From Malikia spinosa (GTDB lineage: Bacteria; Pseudomonadota; Gammaproteobacteria; Burkholderiales; Burkholderiaceae_C): 64,000 bases of DNA. Below, in pieces: positions 33,118 to 41,738 of this stretch. The DNA lies in assembly GCF_002980625.1 (NCBI RefSeq), contig NZ_PVLR01000007.1, positions 1 through 64,000 of the forward strand. The letters run 5' to 3'. The notes beneath the pieces were generated by a model. The model made no database searches. It was not told the origin of the DNA and worked only from the letters and a program-made list of their open reading frames with translations. The position numbers and the translations under genes were made by a program. Positions within the stretch are counted from its first letter, which is position 1; the number at the start of each line of letters is the position of its first letter.

Positions 33118-33124
33118 AAGAGGT
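33118..33124 (+). promoter_or_regulatory. Ribosome-binding site deciding the acr3 start
   Basis: AAGAGGT lies 7 bases before ATG 33132. The frame is open upstream to another ATG at 33093, but that one lacks a ribosome-binding site and would add residues not found in Acr3 proteins. Confidence 0.6.
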
Positions 33125-33131
33125 AAGCCCC

Positions 33132-34160
33132 ATGGGTCTGTTTGAACGATTCTTGACGGTCTGGGTCGCGCTCGGCATTGCCGCTGGCGTCGGCCTGGGA
33201 CTGGTTTTTCCCGGCCTGTTCCAGGCCGTTGCGGCGCTGGAATTGGCCCAGGTCAACCTGGTGGTGGCGGTCCTGATCTGGGTCATGATCTATCCGATGA
33301 TGATCCAGATCGACTGGCATGCGGTGCGCGATGTCGGCAAGAAGCCGCAGGGCCTGCTGCTGACGCTGGTGGTCAACTGGCTGATCAAGCCCTTCACCAT
33401 GGCCGCGCTCGGCGTGCTGTTCTTCCAGTACCTGTTCGCGCCCTGGGTCGATCCGGCAACGGCGAGCGAATACATCGCCGGCATGATCCTGCTCGGCGTA
33501 GCACCCTGCACGGCGATGGTCTTTGTCTGGAGCCAGCTGGTCAAGGGAGACGCCAACTACACCCTGGTCCAGGTCTCGATCAATGACCTGGTCATGGTCG
33601 TGGCCTTCGCGCCGATCGCGGCCTTCCTGCTCGGCGTCACCGATGTCACCGTGCCCTGGCAGACGCTGGTGCTGTCCACCGTGCTCTACGTGGTGCTGCC
33701 GTTGCTTGCCGGCATGGCAACCCGCCATGGACTGGAAAAGCGCTCCCCGCACGCCTTGGCCGACTTCGTCGCACGACTCAAGCCCTGGTCGATCGTCGGC
33801 CTGATCGCCACCGTGGTGTTGCTGTTCGGCTTCCAGGCCACCACCATCGTCGAGCAGCCGGGCGTGATCGGACTGATCGCGATTCCGCTGGTGCTGCAGA
33901 CCTATGGCATCTTCTTCATCAGCTGGTGGGGCGCCCGGTGGCTCAAGCTGCCGCATGAGGTGGCAGGGCCGGCCTGCCTGATCGGCACCTCCAACTTCTT
34001 CGAGCTGGCGGTCGCGGTCGCGATCTCGCTGTTCGGCCTGAATTCGGGCGCGGCGCTGGCGACCGTGGTCGGCGTGCTGGTCGAAGTGCCGGTGATGCTG
34101 TCGCTGGTGGCGATCGTCAATGCCTGGAAGCCCAGGACTGTCACAGGAGATGCAAGATGA
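33132..34160 (+). CDS. acr3: Arsenite efflux permease Acr3
   Basis: 342 residues with about ten transmembrane helices of the BART superfamily. Start [19 protein letters not shown] is typical of Acr3. The essential conserved cysteine is C126 in [16 protein letters not shown], and [18 protein letters not shown] is present near the C-terminus. It exports arsenite by proton antiport without ArsA. It is the exit route for arsenite from both arsenate reductase domains. The stop overlaps the next start by four bases. Confidence 0.95.
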   Translation: MGLFERFLTVWVALGIAAGVGLGLVFPGLFQAVAALELAQVNLVVAVLIWVMIYPMMIQIDWHAVRDVGKKPQGLLLTLVVNWLIKPFTMAALGVLFFQYLFAPWVDPATASEYIAGMILLGVAPCTAMVFVWSQLVKGDANYTLVQVSINDLVMVVAFAPIAAFLLGVTDVTVPWQTLVLSTVLYVVLPLLAGMATRHGLEKRSPHALADFVARLKPWSIVGLIATVVLLFGFQATTIVEQPGVIGLIAIPLVLQTYGIFFISWWGARWLKLPHEVAGPACLIGTSNFFELAVAVAISLFGLNSGAALATVVGVLVEVPVMLSLVAIVNAWKPRTVTGDAR

Positions 34161-35317
34161 GCCAGATCACGATTTATCACAACCCCGGCTGCGGCACCTC
34201 GCGCAACACGCTGGCGCTGATCCGCAACAGCGGCGTCGAGCCCCACGTGGTCGAATACCTCAAGACGCCACCGAGCCGCGACGAGCTCAAGGTGCTGCTG
34301 CTGCGCTTGGGGCTGACCGTGCGCGACCTGCTGCGCAAGAAGGGCACGCCCTATGACGCACTGGATCTGGGCAACCCGAAGTGGAGCGACGAGCAGCTGC
34401 TCGACTTCATCGGCCAGCACCCGGTGCTGATCCAGCGCCCGATCGTCGTCACGCCGCTGGGCGTGCGGCTGTGTCGGCCGTCCGAGGCCGTGCTCGACAT
34501 CCTGCCCGATCCGCAGCGCGGTGCCTTCAGCAAGGAGGATGGCGAAGCCGTGATCGACGCCGACGGGCGCCGCATCCTGCCTTCTGCCCTGCCGGCAGTC
34601 CAGCCGCTGGCGGATCTGCCGCAGCTGGCGCCCGAGCATTTCCAGGTCCCCGACCCGCAGCTGCTGCGGCCCTCGCAGCCTTCCACCCATGCGCCGCGCC
34701 TGCTGCTGCTCTACGGTTCGCTGCGTCAGCGCTCCTTCAGCCGGCTGCTGGTTGAGGAGGCCGCGCGACTGCTGCAGGCCATGGGCGCCGAGACCCGGAT
34801 CTTCAACCCGAGCGGGCTGCCGCTGCCCGACGACGCGCCCGACAGCCATCCCAAGGTCCAGGAGCTGCGCGAGCTGACCCAGTGGTGCGAGGGCATGGTC
34901 TGGTGCTCGCCCGAGCGCCATGGCGCCATGACCGGCATCATGAAGGCGCAGATCGACTGGATTCCCCTGAGCCAGGGCGCGATCCGTCCGACCCAGGGCA
35001 AGACGCTGGCAGTCATGCAGGTCTGCGGTGGCAGCCAGTCCTTCAATGCCGTGAATCAGATGCGGGTGCTCGGTCGCTGGATGCGCATGCTCACGATCCC
35101 GAACCAGTCCTCGGTCGCCAAGGCCTTCCTCGAGTTCGACGAGAACAACCGCATGAAGCCGTCGAGCTACCATGACCGGGTCGTCGACGTGCTGGAGGAA
35201 CTGGTCAAGTTCACCCTGCTGACGCGCGATGTGGCACCCTATCTGGTCGACCGCTACAGCGAGCGCAAGGAAAGCGCCGCGGCGCTGATGCAGCGCGTCA
35301 ACCAGCCGGCGCTCTGA
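34157..35317 (+). CDS. Fusion of glutaredoxin-type arsenate reductase (ArsC) and ArsH flavin reductase
   Basis: 386 residues. Residues 1-118 are an R773-type ArsC, with catalytic C12 in [18 protein letters not shown] and the conserved arginine regions [10 protein letters not shown] and [16 protein letters not shown] 55-residue linker leads to an ArsH-type flavodoxin fold (about 175-386). That part has the FMN loop [31 protein letters not shown] and a long C-terminal helical tail. ArsH oxidises trivalent organoarsenicals to less toxic pentavalent forms using NADPH-FMN. No stop, frameshift or internal start breaks the frame, so the fusion looks genuine. Overlap with acr3 suggests coupled translation. 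Confidence 0.9.
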   Translation: MSQITIYHNPGCGTSRNTLALIRNSGVEPHVVEYLKTPPSRDELKVLLLRLGLTVRDLLRKKGTPYDALDLGNPKWSDEQLLDFIGQHPVLIQRPIVVTPLGVRLCRPSEAVLDILPDPQRGAFSKEDGEAVIDADGRRILPSALPAVQPLADLPQLAPEHFQVPDPQLLRPSQPSTHAPRLLLLYGSLRQRSFSRLLVEEAARLLQAMGAETRIFNPSGLPLPDDAPDSHPKVQELRELTQWCEGMVWCSPERHGAMTGIMKAQIDWIPLSQGAIRPTQGKTLAVMQVCGGSQSFNAVNQMRVLGRWMRMLTIPNQSSVAKAFLEFDENNRMKPSSYHDRVVDVLEELVKFTLLTRDVAPYLVDRYSERKESAAALMQRVNQPAL

Positions 35318-35350
35318 GGCCGGATCGTTCACGAACCAGGGGGAAACTCG

Positions 35351-38182
35351 ATGTCACAGCCACCGATGGCGATAGCGGCGCCGGATGCCGAGCTGGTGCC
35401 GGCCGCCTGGAGCCAGCAGCCCAAGCCGCTGGCGGACCGGCTGGGCGTCGAACTTGAGTGCGGGCTGGGCGCGGCGCAGGTCCGCCAGCGCCTCGAGCGC
35501 TTCGGCCGCAACGAGTTGCGGGTGGACGCGGCCGTGCCGGCCTGGCGCCATCTGCTGTCGCAGTTCCATGATCCGCTGGTCTATCTGCTGCTGGCGGCAG
35601 TCGGCATCACGCTGCTGCTGTGGGGCGTGGAGGGCGCAAGCGGCTGGCCGATCGACGCGCTGGTGATCGGGGTCATCGTGCTGCTCAATGCGCTGCTCGG
35701 CTTCCTGCAGGAGGTCAAGTCGCAGCGCGCCGCCGCCGCCCTGGCCCGGCTGACCGCCGTCACCTCGGCCGTGCTGCGCGACGGCGTGCCGCTGCGGGTG
35801 CCGAGCGCCGAACTGGTGCCGGGCGATCTGCTGCAGCTGTCCGAAGGCGACCGCATCGGCGCCGATGCGCGGCTGCTGCAGGCCAATGCGCTGCGCGTGC
35901 AGGAGGCCTCGCTGACCGGCGAGAGCGAAGCCGTGCTGAAGGACGCGGCCCAGCTGGCGCCGGACACCCCCCTGGCCGAACGCGCCAACATGGTGTTCAA
36001 GGGCACGGCGGTGGTCCAGGGCACCGGACTGGCGCTGGTCACCGCCACTGGCATGAACACCGAGATGGGCCGCATTGCCCATCTGCTCGCCACCACACCC
36101 GAGGAGGCGACGCCGCTGCAGAAGGAAGTGCGCCAGATCGGCGTCATGCTCGGGCGCGCCGTGCTGCTGATCGCCGTGGTGGTGGTGGTCACGGTGCTGC
36201 TGATGACCGAGATCCGCAGCCTGGCCGATGTCGAGGCGGTGCTGTTGCTGGGGGTGTCGCTGGCGGTGGCGGCGGTGCCTGAGGGCCTGCCCGCCATCCT
36301 GTCGCTGGTGCTGGCGATCGGGGTCCAGCGCATGGCAAGCCGGTCGGCCATCGTCAAGAAGCTGTCATCGGTCGAGACCCTGGGCTCGGCTTCGGTGATC
36401 TGCACCGACAAGACCGGCACCCTGACCCGTTCCGAGATGGCGATCGAGCGCGTCATGACGGCTTCCGGCTGCAGCTGCCCCGAGGGCGTGGGCTACGAGC
36501 CGGTCGGCGACATCCGGCACCAGGGCCGGTTGGTCGAGCCGGGCCCCCTGCACAGCGAACTGGTGCTGATGCTCAGCGGCGGCAGCCTGGCCGGCAATGC
36601 CGACCTGCGCCAGCAGGAAGACGGTTCCTGGGTGATCCAGGGCGACCCGACCGAAGCTGCCTTCCTGGTCGCCGAGCGCAAGCTGGGCGTGCACGAGCGC
36701 CGGCGCGAGCGCTTCGAGCGCATTGCCGAGATCCCGTTCACTTCCGAGCGCAAGCGGATGGCGGTGCTGGCGATCGACCACGAGCACGAGGACCAGCGCG
36801 TCATCATCGTCAAGGGCGCGCCCGATGTGCTGCTGCAGCTGTGCAGCGCGGCCCGGGTCGGCATGGATGTGGTGCCGATGAGCGAGGCCATCCGCGCCCG
36901 CGCGCTGGCCGATGTCGACGAGCTGTCCGATGCCGCATTGCGCACCCTGTCGGTGGCCTATCGGCCGCTGGCAGCGGACGAAGACGAACAGGCCGGCGCG
37001 GCGCTCGAGCGCGAGCTGATCTTCGTCGGCACGGTCGGCATCATCGACCCGCCGCGCGCCGAGGCGGCGGTCGCGATCCAGGAGGCGCAGCGCGCCGGCA
37101 TCCGGATCATCATGATCACCGGCGACCACCCGCGCACGGCTGCGCGCATCGCGTCCGACCTCGGCATCATCGAGGCCGGTGCCAGCGCGCTGACCGGGGT
37201 CGAGCTCGACGCACTCGACGAGGCCGGGCTGGCCGAGGCGGTGCGATCGACCTCGGTCTATGCCCGGGTCGATCCGTCGCACAAGCTGCGCATCGTCGAT
37301 GCGCTGCAGGCGCAGGGCCATGTGGTCGCGATGACCGGCGACGGCGTCAACGACGCGCCGGCGCTCAAGTCGGCCGACATCGGCGTGGCGATGGGCATCA
37401 CCGGCACCGAGGTCACCAAGGAGGCCGGCAAGATGATCCTGGCCGACGATAACTTCGCCACCATCGTCGCGGCGGTGCGCGAGGGGCGCGGCATCCTCGA
37501 CAACATCCGCAAGTTCCTGCGCTACCTGCTGTCGTCCAACATGGGCGAGGTGCTGACAGTGTTCCTGGGCGTGCTCGGTGCCCGCGCGCTCGGGCTGATC
37601 GACGCCAGCGGCGCCGTGGTGCTGCCGTTGCTGGCGACGCAGATCCTGTGGATCAACCTGGTCACCGATTCCGGTCCGGCGCTGGCGATGGGGGTCGACC
37701 CGCACGGCGCCGACGTGATGCAGCGCCGGCCGCGCCGCCCGGACGAGCGCATCATCGACGCGCGCATGTGGTCGGGCGTGCTGCAGACCGGACTGGTGAT
37801 GGCGCTGGCTACCCTGCTCACGCTCGACCTGCTGCTGCCCGGCGGCATGATCGAAGGCAGCCAATCGCTCGAAACGGCGCGCACGGCGGCCTTCACGGTG
37901 CTGGTGTTCGCCCAGCTGTTCAACACCTTCAATGCCCGCTCCGAGTCGGTCAGCGCCTGGCGTGGCCTGTTCGACAACCGCCTGCTCTGGGCTGCCGTGG
38001 CGCTGGGCGTGGCCTTGCAGCTGGCGGTGGTGCAATGGCAGTGGCTGAACCTGGCGTTCGGCACCCGGCCGCTGACGCTGGGGCAATGGGGCCTGTGCGT
38101 CGCGATGGGCAGCTCCGTGCTGTGGTTCAGCGAGCTGCGCAAGCTCTGGCTGCGGCGCCAGGATGCCGGACGCAGCCGCTGA
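35351..38182 (+). CDS. P2-type cation-transporting ATPase
   Basis: 943 residues. An N-terminal cation_ATPase_N region precedes the actuator motif SLTGESEAV. The phosphorylation site is D353 in CTDKTGTLT, the hinge TGDGVNDAPALKSADIGVAM, and TM4 carries AVPEGLPAILSLVLAIG. PEGLP and the late INLVTDSGPALAMG point to the P2 group of calcium-like or Na/K-like pumps rather than heavy-metal P1B ATPases; no N-terminal CxxC metal domain is present. The substrate cannot be read from sequence. It follows the ArsC-ArsH gene by 33 bases in the same direction, so it may belong to the arsenic operon, possibly for ion balance. Confidence 0.9.
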   Translation: MSQPPMAIAAPDAELVPAAWSQQPKPLADRLGVELECGLGAAQVRQRLERFGRNELRVDAAVPAWRHLLSQFHDPLVYLLLAAVGITLLLWGVEGASGWPIDALVIGVIVLLNALLGFLQEVKSQRAAAALARLTAVTSAVLRDGVPLRVPSAELVPGDLLQLSEGDRIGADARLLQANALRVQEASLTGESEAVLKDAAQLAPDTPLAERANMVFKGTAVVQGTGLALVTATGMNTEMGRIAHLLATTPEEATPLQKEVRQIGVMLGRAVLLIAVVVVVTVLLMTEIRSLADVEAVLLLGVSLAVAAVPEGLPAILSLVLAIGVQRMASRSAIVKKLSSVETLGSASVICTDKTGTLTRSEMAIERVMTASGCSCPEGVGYEPVGDIRHQGRLVEPGPLHSELVLMLSGGSLAGNADLRQQEDGSWVIQGDPTEAAFLVAERKLGVHERRRERFERIAEIPFTSERKRMAVLAIDHEHEDQRVIIVKGAPDVLLQLCSAARVGMDVVPMSEAIRARALADVDELSDAALRTLSVAYRPLAADEDEQAGAALERELIFVGTVGIIDPPRAEAAVAIQEAQRAGIRIIMITGDHPRTAARIASDLGIIEAGASALTGVELDALDEAGLAEAVRSTSVYARVDPSHKLRIVDALQAQGHVVAMTGDGVNDAPALKSADIGVAMGITGTEVTKEAGKMILADDNFATIVAAVREGRGILDNIRKFLRYLLSSNMGEVLTVFLGVLGARALGLIDASGAVVLPLLATQILWINLVTDSGPALAMGVDPHGADVMQRRPRRPDERIIDARMWSGVLQTGLVMALATLLTLDLLLPGGMIEGSQSLETARTAAFTVLVFAQLFNTFNARSESVSAWRGLFDNRLLWAAVALGVALQLAVVQWQWLNLAFGTRPLTLGQWGLCVAMGSSVLWFSELRKLWLRRQDAGRSR

Positions 38183-38241
38183 AACCGCCCGGATTGAATC
38201 GATCCTGTCTAGAATGAAAAACTGAGCCGGGGAGGGCCAAG

Positions 38242-39687
38242 ATGGATCTCGTGCTGAAATTGCTCCATGGCGGCGCCGGCAGCTTGGCGGCCTATCTGGC
38301 CGCGCATGTGCTGCTGTGCCTGCTGCCGGCCTTCTTCATTGCCGGCGCGATGGCGGCGCTGATCCCCAAGGCCAGCATCACGCGCTGGCTCGGGCGCAGC
38401 ACGCCGGCCCATGTCTCCTATCCGGCTGCCGCTGCGGCGGGCTCGCTGCTGGCGGTCTGCTCCTGCACCATCGTGCCGCTGTTTGCCGGTATCTACCGCA
38501 AGGGCGCCGGCATCGGGCCGGCCATCACCTTCCTGTTCTTCGCGCCGGCCGGCAACATCATGGCGCTGGCCTATACCGGCAGCATCCTGGGGCCGGAGTT
38601 CGCCGCAGCCCGGGTCCTGTTCTGCCTGCTGTTCGGCATCGGCATCGGGCTGCTGATGGCGCTGCTGTTCTGGAAAGATGACGCCAGTCACGACGCCCAG
38701 ACCGACAACTTGTTCGCCGAGCAGGCCAGCGTCGGCCCGGCGGCGACCCGACTGCTGCTGTCGCTGGTGGCGGTGCTGATTGCCGGCACGCTCAAGCTCT
38801 GGCCGCTGACCGAGACCTTTGCCAGCTTGCGCCTGCCGCTGCCTTGGGCCGCTGACTGGCAGGCGACCTTGTTCGGCTGGGTGCCGTTCGATGCGGCAAA
38901 AGGCGAGGAGGGCGTGAGCTTGCAGGGCTCGGTACTGATCGCGCTGTTGCTGCTGATCGCCGCCACCGCCTGGAAGGGGCTCGAGAACATCATCGAGGGC
39001 CCGAACCGCTGGACCTGGATCACGCTGGGCCTGGCCGCGACCACGCTGCTGGTCGCCGCGCTGCGTCTGACGCCAGTGGCTGGCGGGCTCGAAGTCGGGC
39101 TGACCGGCCGTGTGATCGCGGTGGCGGCTGCGCTCTGGGCCTGCTGGCATTTCGCGCGCCAGCTCGATGCTGACGACCGCCAGGCCTGGCTCTGGGAGTC
39201 CTGGCGCTTCGTCAAGCAGATCTTCCTGTTGCTGGTGGTCGGGGTCTTCATCGTCGGCATGGTGCGCCAGCTCATCAAGCCGGAATGGATCGAGTCGCTG
39301 GCTGGCAGCAACACGCTGCAGGCCAATGCGGTGGCGGTGTTCTTTGGCGTCTTCATGTATTTCCCGACCCTGGTCGAGGTGCCGGTGGCGCGCATGTTCC
39401 TCGACCTCGGCATGCATCCGGGCCCGCTGCTGGCCTACCTGATGGCCGACCCCGAGCTCAGCCTGCAGAGCATGCTGATGGTCGCGGCCGTGATCGGGCG
39501 CCAGAAGACTGCTGCCTATGTCGGCCTGGTGGCGCTGTTCAGCATCTGTGCCGGCCTGTTGTACGGCGCCTGGGTCGATGGCCTGGGCTGGCTGCCGCTG
39601 AGCCTGGCACTCGGCCTGTTCATTGCCGTCCTGGCTGCCGGTCTGGCCTGGCTCAGGCAGCGCCAGCGCCGGGCAGCCGCCGCTTGA
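38242..39687 (+). CDS. DUF318-family permease (ArsP-like)
   Basis: 481 residues with about ten transmembrane segments. The family signature with paired cysteines AVCSCTIVPLFAGIYRKGAG lies near residue 75, followed by LFFAPAGNIMALAYTGSI. A repeat half has FFGVFMYFPTLVEVPVARMF. DUF318 (COG0701) includes ArsP, which exports trivalent methylated and aromatic arsenicals, and other permeases of unknown substrate that occur with a small thioredoxin, as here. An organoarsenical or metal role is inferred from context. A Shine-Dalgarno GGGGAGGG precedes the start. Confidence 0.85.
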   Translation: MDLVLKLLHGGAGSLAAYLAAHVLLCLLPAFFIAGAMAALIPKASITRWLGRSTPAHVSYPAAAAAGSLLAVCSCTIVPLFAGIYRKGAGIGPAITFLFFAPAGNIMALAYTGSILGPEFAAARVLFCLLFGIGIGLLMALLFWKDDASHDAQTDNLFAEQASVGPAATRLLLSLVAVLIAGTLKLWPLTETFASLRLPLPWAADWQATLFGWVPFDAAKGEEGVSLQGSVLIALLLLIAATAWKGLENIIEGPNRWTWITLGLAATTLLVAALRLTPVAGGLEVGLTGRVIAVAAALWACWHFARQLDADDRQAWLWESWRFVKQIFLLLVVGVFIVGMVRQLIKPEWIESLAGSNTLQANAVAVFFGVFMYFPTLVEVPVARMFLDLGMHPGPLLAYLMADPELSLQSMLMVAAVIGRQKTAAYVGLVALFSICAGLLYGAWVDGLGWLPLSLALGLFIAVLAAGLAWLRQRQRRAAAA

Positions 39688-39715
39688 ATCACTTAACCCA
39701 TCGAAGGAAACCACC

Positions 39716-39955
39716 ATGCTGACTGTCAAGATCCTCGGCTCCGGTTGCGCCAACTGCAAGAAGCTCGAAGCCGTCGCGCGCGAGGCCGCCAGCCAGGCCG
39801 GCCTCGAAGCCGACTTCATCAAGGTCACCGACATGCAGGCCATCATGGCCTACGACCTGCTGTCGACGCCGGGCCTGGTGCTCAACGAGAGGCTGGTCAG
39901 CAGCGGCCGCATCCCGACCGTGGCCGAGGTGCAGGGCTGGCTGGCCGGCGCCTGA
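39716..39955 (+). CDS. Small thioredoxin-fold protein (redox-active disulfide protein 2 family)
   Basis: 79 residues. MLTVKILGSGCANCKKLE carries the redox CxxC at residues 11-14, followed by a TDMQAIMAYDLLSTPGLVLNE segment with the cis-Pro TPG of thioredoxin folds. This compact family (TM0996/MTH895 type) is commonly encoded right after DUF318 permeases, including in arsenic islands. It probably delivers reductant to, or receives metalloid from, the neighbouring permease. A GAAGGAAA ribosome site precedes the start by a good distance. Last plus-strand gene of the island. Confidence 0.9.
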   Translation: MLTVKILGSGCANCKKLEAVAREAASQAGLEADFIKVTDMQAIMAYDLLSTPGLVLNERLVSSGRIPTVAEVQGWLAGA

Positions 39956-40010
39956 GCCAATAGCGCTGGCCCCAGTTGCTGTGCAGTCGCCAGGGCTGGT
40001 GCGTAGCCGT

Positions 40011-41111
40011 TCAGTGGTGATGCCCATGATCGTGCCCGTAGCCATCCCGTGAACGATGCAGAGGAGGGTGGCGTCTGTCAGGTCCGGCCTGCCAGTCACC
40101 ACAGGGCTGGGTAAACGGCGCATTCACCACTTGCAAGGTGGCGTGAGTGATCTCGAAGCGCTCATGCAGTTGCCCGGTGGCCTCTTGCAGGAATGCATCG
40201 TCGGCCTGTCCGCTGGGCATCACCAGCTGCGCTGTCAGGGCCACCCGCGAGGTGTCGATGGCCCAGATGTGCAGGTCATGGACCCGGCTGATGCCCGGCA
40301 GGCTCGCCAGGTAGTCGTGCACCGCCTGCGGGTCCACGCGGTCCGGCACGCCGTCAAACAGCAGATGCAGGGATTGCCGGAACAGGCTCCAGGTGCCCCA
40401 GAGGATCACGACGGCAATCAGCAGGCTGACCACCGGGTCGAGCCAGTTCCAGCCCATCCACAAGGTGAGCGCGCCCGCTATGACCACTCCCAGCGACACC
40501 AGGGCATCGGCTGCCATGTGCAGGAAAGCGCCCCGGATGTTCAGATCCTTCTCGCGCCCGCGCATGAACAGCAGGGCGGTCGCGCTGTTGATCACGATGC
40601 CGACACCGGCCACCGCCATGATCGTCACGCCCTCATTGCCGAGCAGCAGGTCAGGCGACATCAGTCGCCCCACGGCCTCCCAGACCAGCGCCCCCATCGC
40701 CATCAGCAGCAGCAAGGCGTTGGCAAACGCTGCCAGGATGCTGCCCTTCTTCCAGCCATAGGTGTGGCGCGGGTCGGGTCTGAGCCTGCCGGCCAGTGCA
40801 CCGCCCCAGGCCAGCACCAGGCCCGCGACATCGCTCAGGTTGTGGCCGGCATCGGCCAGCAAGGCCAGCGAATTGATTTTCCAGCCGTAGAACGCTTCGA
40901 TGGCCACGAAGACGATGTTCAGGCCGATGCCGATGGCAAACGCCTGGTCGAAGCTGGCCGGAGCATGGGCGTGCTGATGCCCCTGTCCGTGGCCATGGCC
41001 ATGACCATGACCATGACCATGACCATGACCATGACCATGACCATGACCATGACCATGACCATGACCATGACCAGCGTGAGGCGAGTGAGGTTCGGAATGG
41101 GGATGGCTCAT
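40011..41111 (-). CDS. Cation diffusion facilitator with His-rich N-terminus (CzcD/DmeF-like)
   Basis: 366 residues. An extended Gly-His repeat at about residues 14-45 precedes six transmembrane helices. The metal-site motifs are DAGHNLSDVAGLVLAWGGA (helix 2) and HMAADALVSLGVV (helix 5). A cytoplasmic C-terminal domain has VHDLHIWAIDTS, and the protein ends in GHDHGHHH. CDF proteins export Zn, Co, Cd or Ni by proton antiport. The start MSHPHSEPHSPH at 41111 is chosen over a longer open frame because it begins the His-rich tail and gives a normal length. It follows the DUF2703 gene by 44 bases on the same strand. Confidence 0.9.
   Translation of the reverse strand: MSHPHSEPHSPHAGHGHGHGHGHGHGHGHGHGHGHGHGHGHGQGHQHAHAPASFDQAFAIGIGLNIVFVAIEAFYGWKINSLALLADAGHNLSDVAGLVLAWGGALAGRLRPDPRHTYGWKKGSILAAFANALLLLMAMGALVWEAVGRLMSPDLLLGNEGVTIMAVAGVGIVINSATALLFMRGREKDLNIRGAFLHMAADALVSLGVVIAGALTLWMGWNWLDPVVSLLIAVVILWGTWSLFRQSLHLLFDGVPDRVDPQAVHDYLASLPGISRVHDLHIWAIDTSRVALTAQLVMPSGQADDAFLQEATGQLHERFEITHATLQVVNAPFTQPCGDWQAGPDRRHPPLHRSRDGYGHDHGHHH
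41000..41071. repeat. 12 perfect tandem copies of the hexanucleotide catgac
   Basis: Seventy-two uninterrupted bases of period six inside the CDF gene, encoding alternating His and Gly (minus strand). Flanking imperfect units (catggc at 40994-40999) extend it. A period of six keeps the frame whatever the copy number, so slippage would lengthen or shorten the His tract without inactivating the gene. Confidence 0.95.
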
Positions 41112-41155
41112 GGCTGGGTTGCCGCCGTTGCTGGCGCGGTGGTCGCAGTTTTTCT

Positions 41156-41620
41156 TCAGTAGCAGCAGCCGCCAGAACCGCAGCCGCTCGCGGGCTTGCC
41201 GCTGCCGGCAGCGGCCTGGCTGCCGGGCTCCGGCTCCAGCAGGCGGATGCCGGCCTTGAGTCCGGCCCGCACCAGCAGTTCCTCGGGGATCACTTCGTAG
41301 GACCGGCCTTCGAGTTCGAGCGTGCGGCAGTCCTGGTCGCCGCATTCGTCGCAGCAGCGGCTGGCGCCGGCCTGACCATCGAGCCAGGCTTCGAGCGGCT
41401 GGCCGTCGACCCAGATCCGGTTCGACTCCGACGGCTGGTCCCGGAACGCCGTGGGGGCGAGCTCGCGGCACTCGAGCACCGGCTGCACGCCCAGCGGCTT
41501 GAGCACGCTGTCGAGCCGTTCGACCGCATGCCGGACGGCGTCACCCGTGCCTTTGCAGCGGGGACAGGTCTTGCCCTGGTCGTTGACCAGGCGTTGCCAG
41601 ACGATGGACAGGGTTTTCAT
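41156..41620 (-). CDS. DUF2703 cysteine-rich protein
   Basis: 154 residues. The family pattern is plain: KTLSIVWQRLVNDQGKTCP, then CxxC in CPRCKGTG, ESNRIWVDGQPLEAWL, a CCDECGDQDC cluster and YEVIPEELLVRAGL. The C-terminus adds a Gly/Ser/Cys tail ending CGSGGCCY. DUF2703 proteins have a thioredoxin-like look and often neighbour arsenic or mercury genes, but no function is established. Twelve cysteines in this small protein suggest metal or metalloid binding. Start at 41620 follows AGGAGA; the open frame begins 11 codons earlier. Probably co-transcribed with the CDF gene. Confidence 0.85.
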   Translation of the reverse strand: MKTLSIVWQRLVNDQGKTCPRCKGTGDAVRHAVERLDSVLKPLGVQPVLECRELAPTAFRDQPSESNRIWVDGQPLEAWLDGQAGASRCCDECGDQDCRTLELEGRSYEVIPEELLVRAGLKAGIRLLEPEPGSQAAAGSGKPASGCGSGGCCY

Positions 41621-41738
41621 CGGATTCTCCTTTGCACAAAGCGACAGGTTCAAATTTTCGATTTCAACAATAGGCTACATTAGGATATTTTTCAGCTGCG
41701 GATCAAGATTCCGTCATAAAAGATTCTCCCTGACCGCT

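Noticed and set aside
40994-41071. Plus-strand Met-Thr repeat peptide encoded across the hexanucleotide tract
   Set aside because: It is the complement of the CDF His-Gly tract. The surrounding plus-strand frame shows no domain and overlaps a clear CDF transporter.
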